From the NCBI GenBank assembly GCA_903933385.1, contig CAIZJW010000267.1, positions 1 to 57,978 on the forward strand: 57,978 bases of DNA, in the 5' to 3' direction. The notes below the pieces were generated by a model that made no database searches, was not told where the DNA came from, and worked only from the letters and a program-made list of their open reading frames with translations. The stretch is from an uncultured Silvanigrella sp. (lineage in GTDB: Bacteria > Bdellovibrionota_B > Oligoflexia > Silvanigrellales > Silvanigrellaceae). The position numbers and the translations under genes are program-made. This document shows positions 42,657-49,861 of this stretch, one piece after another (within the stretch, counting starts at the first letter, position 1; each line of letters opens with the position of its first letter).

Positions 42657-43660
42657 TCATCCAAAGAACATTGGATGTCTCACAATTAACAAAACAACTC
42701 ACAGGCGACTCCCTCGTAGAAGGAATGTCCGACGCTTGGCGCTCTAGAGTCAGAGCATTGAGCCGCGCGATCACCTTTCTTGAAAACGATCCTCTGCTTG
42801 CAATGAGTGTCCTTGGAAATGCTCAATTCGAGACAATTGCACCTCCATCAAGAGTGATTGGACTCACAGGGCTCCCCGGCTCTGGAAAATCCTCTCTCAC
42901 TAACCTGATGGTCCGTTCGCTGCGAAAAGCAGGAAAAACAGTTGCGGTTCTCGCTGTCGACCCATCTTCTCCTCTCTCCGGTGGAGCTGTTTTAGGCGAC
43001 CGAGTTAGAATGCAGGAACATTTTCGAGATCCCGGTGTTTTTATTCGTTCCATGGGCAGCCGAGGCGCGCTCGGCGGTGTTGCGCGTTCAACCCGTGGTG
43101 CTGTCAGACTTGCTGGCATTCTCGGTTTTGATGCAATTATCGTTGAAACCGTTGGGATTGGTCAAAGTGAAAGTGAAATCGTGGAATTAGCTGACACAAC
43201 TGTTCTCGTACTTATGCCCAACAGCGGTGACGAAGTTCAGCTTATGAAAGCCGGGGTTCTGCAACTTGCTGACATCTACGTTATCAACAAGTCAGATCTC
43301 GCGAGCCCTGCCAGAATGATGAATGAGCTTCACGAGAACACGGCGCCAAGCGACCCTGAGGCATGGTGCCCGGCCATCCTGCCAACGAGCGCCACCAACG
43401 AGGAAGGAATTGATAAACTCGTTGCCGCAATTCAAAGTCATGCCGCATATGAGCAAACGCACCCAAAAGGTCTAGAAGTTCGGAAACAAAGAGCAATCAA
43501 GGAAATTTTAAGGGCGCTTCACAACGTGATAGAACCTGATTTTCTTCAGGCCATAGAGAAAGTACCTGCAGAGCAGTTGAATGAAGTGGTCGCAGGTAAA
43601 AGACCGGCCTTGGCAATCGCTTATGAGTTAGCTCAAAAGTTTACGAGGAAAATAAATTGA
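42653..43660 (+). CDS. meaB: Methylmalonyl-CoA mutase-associated GTPase MeaB/ArgK
   Basis: GLTGLPGSGKSSLTNLMVRSLRKAGKTVAVLAVDPSSPLSGGAVLGDRVRMQEH. Confidence 0.93.
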   Translation: MIIQRTLDVSQLTKQLTGDSLVEGMSDAWRSRVRALSRAITFLENDPLLAMSVLGNAQFETIAPPSRVIGLTGLPGSGKSSLTNLMVRSLRKAGKTVAVLAVDPSSPLSGGAVLGDRVRMQEHFRDPGVFIRSMGSRGALGGVARSTRGAVRLAGILGFDAIIVETVGIGQSESEIVELADTTVLVLMPNSGDEVQLMKAGVLQLADIYVINKSDLASPARMMNELHENTAPSDPEAWCPAILPTSATNEEGIDKLVAAIQSHAAYEQTHPKGLEVRKQRAIKEILRALHNVIEPDFLQAIEKVPAEQLNEVVAGKRPALAIAYELAQKFTRKIN

Positions 43661-44070
43661 AAATTCTGAGAATTAATCACTTAGGAATAGCACCCAAAGC
43701 ACCTGATCAAGCGAAATCATTTTTGGGAACACTTCTTGGCCTGCAGAATGCTGGGAAAGAAATCGTTGCTGACCAAAAGGTTCAAGTTACGTTTTTCGAG
43801 CTAGAAAAGAGCCGATTGGAAATTCTTGAAGCAACCGAGCCATCAAGTCCAGTGGCAAAATTTATTGAAGACAGGGGTGGGGGAATACAGCACGTTGCTC
43901 TTGAAGTGGATGACTTAGAATCTTGGCTCACTGCGCTCAAAGAAAACGGTGTGCAAATGATAGATTCACAGCCACGTAAAGGCGCGCATAACACTCTCAT
44001 CGCTTTCGTGCATCCGCGTTCAACGGGTGGTATTCTCGTCGAGCTCGTTCAAGAAATGAAGGGGATTTAG
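43657..44070 (+). CDS. mce: Methylmalonyl-CoA epimerase
   Basis: LRINHLGIAPKAP...RGGGIQHVALEVDDLESWLTALKENGVQMID. Confidence 0.9.
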   Translation: MKILRINHLGIAPKAPDQAKSFLGTLLGLQNAGKEIVADQKVQVTFFELEKSRLEILEATEPSSPVAKFIEDRGGGIQHVALEVDDLESWLTALKENGVQMIDSQPRKGAHNTLIAFVHPRSTGGILVELVQEMKGI

Positions 44071-44071
44071 A

Positions 44072-44899
44072 ATGAAGAATGCTAAGATCAAATCTATCTT
44101 TTTTGGTTTGTTTGCCTGCATGAGCGGAATTTCCATAACGACGATGAACGTCGGATGCGAAATCAAGCCAATTTCAGAATTGAGTCCTGAGGATGGCATT
44201 GTTCGCCTTCGTGGGTTGCACAAGGACGAATCATGGGAACGTTTGATACAAGAGGTCAACGAATATCGGAGCAGGTTTCCGTATTCCCAATACGCGTCTG
44301 AGGCGGAGCTTCTCCAGGGTGATGCCTACTTCCGCACCAATCGTCTCCCTGAGGCGATTGCCAACTACGATGATTTTCTCAGACGCAATCCAAGCCATCC
44401 GCAAGCCGACTTTGCTCTCTTCCGTATCGCCAAAGCATACGATCTTCAGTGTCCAGAAGATTCGGAAAGAGAACAAGCAACCACGCAAAGAGCAATCGAA
44501 AAGTATTCGGAACTCAAACAAAGATTTCCTCGCTCGCTCCACAATCAAGAAGGTTTGGAGAGAAGCACGACACTTAAGAAAAGACTTGCAGAGCATCACA
44601 TTTTCGTAGGTAACTTTTACTGGAAAAAGGAACTCTACCACGCTGCATTGTCAAGATATTTGTATGTTGTTGATTCTTTCGGCGAGCAAAAGGATTTACA
44701 AGTCATGGCACTTGCTCGAGCCTCAGAAAGCTACCTTCGACTTGCTGAACAACTAGAGACAAACCCAAAATCAGATGCTGTGAGCTTTTTCCGATCGCAA
44801 ACACCAGCACAGTTGAAGGAAAAGTCGAGCCAACTCCTCGAGAAACGCAAAGCCATTCTCGGTGGACATTCCGGCGAAGCAGCTCAAAAAGAGGGATGA
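44072..44899 (+). CDS. bamD: BamD-like outer membrane assembly TPR lipoprotein
   Basis: YRSRFPYSQYASEAELLQGDAYFRTNRLPEAIANYDDFLRRNPSHPQADFALFRIAKAYDLQ; N-terminal signal ending ...MNVGC. Confidence 0.82.
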   Translation: MKNAKIKSIFFGLFACMSGISITTMNVGCEIKPISELSPEDGIVRLRGLHKDESWERLIQEVNEYRSRFPYSQYASEAELLQGDAYFRTNRLPEAIANYDDFLRRNPSHPQADFALFRIAKAYDLQCPEDSEREQATTQRAIEKYSELKQRFPRSLHNQEGLERSTTLKKRLAEHHIFVGNFYWKKELYHAALSRYLYVVDSFGEQKDLQVMALARASESYLRLAEQLETNPKSDAVSFFRSQTPAQLKEKSSQLLEKRKAILGGHSGEAAQKEG

Positions 44900-44923
44900 T
44901 TTAGTCTCGATGACTGACAATAG

Positions 44924-44964
44924 AAGAGCCATGGGCACGTTCAGTTTCCATGGCTCTTTTAATT
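44924..44964. terminator. Bidirectional intrinsic terminator
   Basis: AAGAGCCATGG ... CCATGGCTCTT stem (44924-44934/44948-44958) plus T-tract, between convergent genes. Confidence 0.85.
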
Positions 44965-46170
44965 TTCTGAATGTCTCTTTGTCAGAAGCTCTTTAATTTT
45001 CGGATTACCAATGACGAATATTTCAAAGGTCGATGACTTCGTCGAACGAACAAACTTAAACGGATTAGTTACAGCGCTCCCGATGAAAACATCGATATGA
45101 TTCCCATAAAGTGCACCGCCCGTATCGGCAGCAAAAAAATAGCCATCGTGATATTGCTCACTCCCGTCAGGCATTTTGACAAGGGTTCCACGAGCGGCGG
45201 GAATATACAAAACAGTACCGTATGGAACCCAACCTGGATCGACGGCGATCGTTCGGTAGGGATACAATAGATAGCCGCTCACACCATCTCCAAAGCTTCC
45301 CTTCGCCTTGTAGAATCTTGAATAACCAAGGCCAGGGAGTGAGATCCAAGGAGAACAGTCTACTTGCTTGAGCTCCTCATAGCTCCCCACATAATTGAAA
45401 ACAGTTGCAGTGCCATTGGATGCTAGAACGCGCACCGATCCTTCAAGCGACGCGTGACACCAATCTTCTGCGTGAAGCGCAGCACCAAGACTTCGTCCAG
45501 ACATATCCAGAAGAGGATAGCCATTCTTTCCAACATCGCGAACCGTAGGGATCTTGTAGTAGGTTGCCCATGCTGATTTCACTCTGACTATTTCGGAATC
45601 ATAGGGTTCACGAAAGTTAAACGACTGCACAGGGCCGGGTTCAGCAGAGGGTTTATTATCAGGAACGCCATTCATAGAATCGAAAAACTGACGCGACCAT
45701 CGCATTGTTTCGCAGGCTGAACCACCGTTAGCCTTCATGCATGAGTCGTGTTGAGTCTTGAGAAAGGGTCCAAAAACATTTTCACCATCAGCACAAACCG
45801 ACAACCGAGTTTCCCACTGTGTGCCAGCAGGACAGAGTTCTTGCCCTCTGAGCTCTTGAGCGAATTCACGCTCCCAATGCAATCCCTCGCAGGGGGCTCC
45901 CCCTCCAAACGATTTGCATTTATTGACCATCGAGTTGCTAAATGGCCCAAGTACGCCTGATTGCCCAAAGCACTGGTGATACTTAGCGTCGTAGCTATAG
46001 CCTTCCGGGCAGTACAATTCGTTTGGTCCCGCCAAACCTGGCATACCGTAATTTTGCTGCGCTGCAATCGGTTTATCCGCAGCTTTGTCGCCACAAGCCG
46101 CTAAAAAAAACATCATCAATGGGAACATGAAATAAAAAGATTTAAACACAAAAAAATTCTTGCGCTTCAT
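44959..46170 (-). CDS. 3D-domain (MltA C-terminal-like) lipoprotein with two tandem four-Cys modules
   Basis: Lipobox FFLAAC; C-terminal TIAVDPGWVPYGTVLYIP...GYFFAADTGGALYGNHIDVFIG; CPxG...GPF...GG..CE...W.R repeats. Confidence 0.82.
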   Translation of the reverse strand: MKRKNFFVFKSFYFMFPLMMFFLAACGDKAADKPIAAQQNYGMPGLAGPNELYCPEGYSYDAKYHQCFGQSGVLGPFSNSMVNKCKSFGGGAPCEGLHWEREFAQELRGQELCPAGTQWETRLSVCADGENVFGPFLKTQHDSCMKANGGSACETMRWSRQFFDSMNGVPDNKPSAEPGPVQSFNFREPYDSEIVRVKSAWATYYKIPTVRDVGKNGYPLLDMSGRSLGAALHAEDWCHASLEGSVRVLASNGTATVFNYVGSYEELKQVDCSPWISLPGLGYSRFYKAKGSFGDGVSGYLLYPYRTIAVDPGWVPYGTVLYIPAARGTLVKMPDGSEQYHDGYFFAADTGGALYGNHIDVFIGSAVTNPFKFVRSTKSSTFEIFVIGNPKIKELLTKRHSEN

Positions 46171-47426
46171 ATGTTACGCTCCACTGATTCACTGAAGTCC
46201 AGATCTCTTCCATGAGTTTCCTCCAGGGCCCAAACAGCAATAAAGGAACACGAAAAAGCAACTGCAGAGGCGCACCATACGCCTTTAAGGATATCTCCAT
46301 CTGCTGCAAAATAAGAAACGATGAAGTTCATAGGCACAACGGAGCCGCGTACGAAATTTGGAACCGTTGTCGTTGCGGTTGCGCGGAGGTTTGTTCCAAA
46401 ACTTTCCGCAGTGGTCAGCACAAATAATGCCCAATATCCGATGGCAACGCCCAAGAGGGTTAGGCTACCGTGGAACAAGTAGTAGTTTGTTGGGCCATAA
46501 ATGAGATGAAATAAAGACAACAGCAGAGCAGCCGCCATGAACGCAAAAATAACTTTGCGTCGGCTTCCTACATAATGACTCAACAGTCCTGAAGCCAAGT
46601 CGCCAATTGCCAACCCACTATAAACGAGCATGACAGCTGTTGAGGCTTTAACCGGAAACTCGACACCCCGCGCTTGTGCAAGGTCAGGTGCCAGCGTCGC
46701 GAAAATCCCAACAACCAACCAAACGGGGACACCTAGCCCAATGCATGACATGTACCGTAGAAAACGTTCTCGGCTGGTGAAAAAAGAAAAGAAACTGCCT
46801 CGTGCAATGGCGCCCTTCGCTGCTGCCTTGGCGAAGATCTCAGACTCTCCTGTACGCATTCGGAGGAAGAGCAGAAGCAATCCAAGCACTCCTCCCAACG
46901 CATAGGCAAAGCGCCAACTCATCGTCTCGCCTATCAGCGCAGCGACAATTGAACCTAGAATACCAAATCCAGCCACTATTCCTGCAGCTGCGCTTCGAAG
47001 TTCCCGGCCCAAAACCTCGCTGACAAGAGTGATTGCGGCTCCTAACTCTCCCGCAAGCCCGACTCCAGCTATAAAACGCAACACACCATATGAAAATTCA
47101 TCATAAATGAAGGCGTTTGCTAAATTAGCTAATGAATAGAGTAAAATTGAACCATAAAGAACGGAAATGCGGCCACGTTTATCGCCGAGAACCCCCCAAA
47201 TGATTCCGCCGACCAACATCCCGATCATTTGCAGATTGATTAAGTTTATACCTGACTGAAGGACATTTTCCTCAGACACACCCAAATCTAGGAGGCTTTT
47301 TTTTCTTACAACGCTGAACAAAATCAGGTCATAGATATCAACAAAATAGCCCAGTGCCGAAACAACAACAGCACGATGGAGAAGGTTAGGCTTCACTGCC
47401 TCAGCTGAATTCATATTCGACTCCAT
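46167..47426 (-). CDS. MFS transporter (metabolite:H+ symporter-like)
   Basis: 419 aa, about 12 TM; IIWGVLGDKRGRISVLYGSILLYSLAN, LRFIAGVGLAGELGAAITLVSE. Confidence 0.9.
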   Translation of the reverse strand: MESNMNSAEAVKPNLLHRAVVVSALGYFVDIYDLILFSVVRKKSLLDLGVSEENVLQSGINLINLQMIGMLVGGIIWGVLGDKRGRISVLYGSILLYSLANLANAFIYDEFSYGVLRFIAGVGLAGELGAAITLVSEVLGRELRSAAAGIVAGFGILGSIVAALIGETMSWRFAYALGGVLGLLLLFLRMRTGESEIFAKAAAKGAIARGSFFSFFTSRERFLRYMSCIGLGVPVWLVVGIFATLAPDLAQARGVEFPVKASTAVMLVYSGLAIGDLASGLLSHYVGSRRKVIFAFMAAALLLSLFHLIYGPTNYYLFHGSLTLLGVAIGYWALFVLTTAESFGTNLRATATTTVPNFVRGSVVPMNFIVSYFAADGDILKGVWCASAVAFSCSFIAVWALEETHGRDLDFSESVERNI

Positions 47427-47453
47427 TCGAAAATGTTCCAGCTTCTTATCGAT

Positions 47454-48071
47454 TTAATTCATATTCTGCAAGAGCAGGTCGCGTAACTGGCCCAGCGGAA
47501 CTCTTCCCTCATTTTGCTGCCCCAAACGCATAATATCGGGAGATATATCTGCGGATGGCGTGTGCTGCTCAGCAATTGAAAGGAGTGTATTAAGACGATC
47601 CAAATCGAGCCACTCACTTTGCCCGGGTAGCGATGAGTCATTTACAAAATTTAATTCACACACGCTCAATTCAATTGTGGTGGTATTATCTTCGTCATCT
47701 GTTTGAGCGCGCTTCATCTTTAGAGGCAATCCCTGACTTCTGCATATTATGGGACGCACCGGATATACTGAACAAACCTCATTAAAGAGGAAACTACATT
47801 TTTTGCCTTTTCCTTCAGAAGAAGGAACATCATTCGATTGGCTTTTCCAAATTTGCGACAAACCCTGCCTATCGTCTTGTTTCAGCTGCTGCCACCAATC
47901 AAAAATTCTTTGCGCTTCAACGGGAAAAATGCTGAGTTGAACATGACAGCATTGAGCACAACCTTTCGCACACTGCATGTTTAATTCATGCTTCTTATGA
48001 AAAGTTGAAAAAAACTCCGAGACATTTTCTTGCAACTTTTCCACAAGCTGCTGTTTTTTCCCAGCTGTCAT
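47454..48071 (-). CDS. YkgJ-like Cys-cluster (putative zinc/iron-chelating) protein
   Basis: Start at MTAGKKQQLVEKL; CAKGCAQCCHVQLSIFPVEAQRI...CSFLFNEVCSVYPVRPIICRSQGLPL. Confidence 0.82.
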   Translation of the reverse strand: MTAGKKQQLVEKLQENVSEFFSTFHKKHELNMQCAKGCAQCCHVQLSIFPVEAQRIFDWWQQLKQDDRQGLSQIWKSQSNDVPSSEGKGKKCSFLFNEVCSVYPVRPIICRSQGLPLKMKRAQTDDEDNTTTIELSVCELNFVNDSSLPGQSEWLDLDRLNTLLSIAEQHTPSADISPDIMRLGQQNEGRVPLGQLRDLLLQNMN

Positions 48072-48176
48072 CAGTTCATCCTTCCTGGCTCTTTTTGCAT
48101 ATTCAATACTTTCAGATGCTACACAACTTTGGCAATATTGAAAAAGAAATGATTTTTCTCTAAAAAGGAGCAGACT

Positions 48177-48422
48177 GTGTTGAAATCCATCGGTTGGTTT
48201 CTCGGAGCAGGCCTCGCTTGGTTGTTCTTGTTTTCGTTTCCGATCGGCCACGGAAAAACGCTTTACAAGCTCGGACAGCACTTCATTATCCAGACAGCCC
48301 CGATTCAATGGGTAGGTAAAAAGATATCGACAGGTTACGAAGCAACTTTGGAAGCCACCAACGAGAGTGGTGATGTCACTACCACCATTCGCGAGCTCCC
48401 TGAGAAACTCTCTCGCCGTTAA
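48177..48422 (+). CDS. Small membrane-anchored hypothetical protein
   Basis: 81 aa, GTG start after AAAGGAG; N-terminal hydrophobic MLKSIGWFLGAGLAWLFLFSFP. Confidence 0.6.
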   Translation: MLKSIGWFLGAGLAWLFLFSFPIGHGKTLYKLGQHFIIQTAPIQWVGKKISTGYEATLEATNESGDVTTTIRELPEKLSRR

Positions 48423-48472
48423 TGCTGTTTGCTCTCACCCTGATGAGCACTCAGGTGGGAGCAACACATCCA

Positions 48473-49861
48473 TCACTCCAGGGCTACAGTGCCCGGCAAA
48501 AAACGACTCGCAAAAGGCCACGGAAGAATGTCTTGAATAGCATTGGTATCTAGAAGCAATGCAACCAATCTATCTAGGCCAAGCGCGTTTCCAACACATG
48601 GATAAATGCCAACTGAAAAACAAGCATCAAATTGGGGATCGCGGACGAGATCCGCACGGTCGTTTTCAAGACTCTGAACTCGCTCAAGGTAATCACGACA
48701 ATCAACCAGTTCTCGATAACCGTTACAAATTTCTACTCCAAAGATGTAGAGTTCAAAACGATCAACAGATTGAGAATTTTGGTGACTCGAGGCAGCCAGA
48801 GCACCCATTCTTTTTGGATAGTGGGTGACAAAACAAGCCTTCTGCGACGCGAGAAATGGCTCAATAAATTCCATAAAAAGTTTGCAGAAAATATCATCCC
48901 AGGAGTCGCTCTGCACTATCGAAATACTCTTCAATGCAGCCTTGCAGCGAAATTCTTCAACATCATCGAGAGACGCTAGGTTGAAGCCGAGAATGTCTCT
49001 GAAGAGTTCATCGACACGAAAACGCGTCCACTTTCCTTCGGGCAAAACCTGTGAATTTCCCAATGATTGAGCAACACGCTCAACAACTTTCTGAGTCTCG
49101 TGAAGAAGACTCTCAAAATCTTCTCCGAGCCTATACCATTCAAGCATCATAAATTCAGGGTCATGATGTCGCGACAACTCACCCGAATTTCTAAAGGCAT
49201 GAACCACCGAGAAAATTCGCGGGCTGCCTTCAGCCATTATCTTCTTGAGAGCAAATTCAGGACTCGTTGGAAGTTGCAGATCCCAACGCCCTCCGCGGTG
49301 ATCAATATATTCAGTTGCAAAGGAATTGAGATATCGCTCTACCCCTCCCGAGACCACTAACGTGGGTGGATCGAGTTCCAGGTAACCCTCATTGAGAAAA
49401 AAATCTCGGGTCTTGTGGATTGTTCTCGATCTTTGCTTGATTTGAAACATCCTCTTGGAAGTGCTGGTTGGAAAAAAAACAGAGCAGAGGGCGCTGGATT
49501 GAGAATCAACGAATAAATCGCTTTCAGTTGGATTCGGAATGAAGGGAAGCGACCATTGGCTCCCCGGCATTCCAGCCACCAACTCAATCTCACTAAAGCA
49601 AAGAAAGTCCTTGTTGGAATTAATTTCTGCAGAGTTCTCAGGAAGTGTTAACTCAGCCCTTGTGCACACTCGATAGATACAGCCCGGAAGCATTTTGGAC
49701 TGAGGCAAATGGTTGCCGATTTTTACGGGCCAGACCGCTCCGGAAATATCCATGAAACCCGGCTGCGCATTGCGAATAAAAAAACGCCCATATCCAACTC
49801 GGGCCTTTAACGATCCGACGTTTCTGAGTTCAAACAGCTCTCTCAGAGAGTAGGAACTCAT
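48473..49861 (-). CDS. epmA: EpmA/GenX-like lysyl-tRNA synthetase-related EF-P lysine ligase with N-terminal extension
   Basis: 462 aa; FLNEGYLELDPPTLVVSGGVE, FRNSGELSRHHDPEFMMLEWYR, GVEICNGYRELVD, GNALGLDRLVALLL. Confidence 0.8.
   Translation of the reverse strand: MSSYSLRELFELRNVGSLKARVGYGRFFIRNAQPGFMDISGAVWPVKIGNHLPQSKMLPGCIYRVCTRAELTLPENSAEINSNKDFLCFSEIELVAGMPGSQWSLPFIPNPTESDLFVDSQSSALCSVFFPTSTSKRMFQIKQRSRTIHKTRDFFLNEGYLELDPPTLVVSGGVERYLNSFATEYIDHRGGRWDLQLPTSPEFALKKIMAEGSPRIFSVVHAFRNSGELSRHHDPEFMMLEWYRLGEDFESLLHETQKVVERVAQSLGNSQVLPEGKWTRFRVDELFRDILGFNLASLDDVEEFRCKAALKSISIVQSDSWDDIFCKLFMEFIEPFLASQKACFVTHYPKRMGALAASSHQNSQSVDRFELYIFGVEICNGYRELVDCRDYLERVQSLENDRADLVRDPQFDACFSVGIYPCVGNALGLDRLVALLLDTNAIQDILPWPFASRFLPGTVALE

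Noticed and set aside
48072-48308. N-terminal 79 codons of the YkgJ-like ORF
   Set aside because: Would overlap the divergent small-membrane-protein gene; MTAGKKQQL is a better start.
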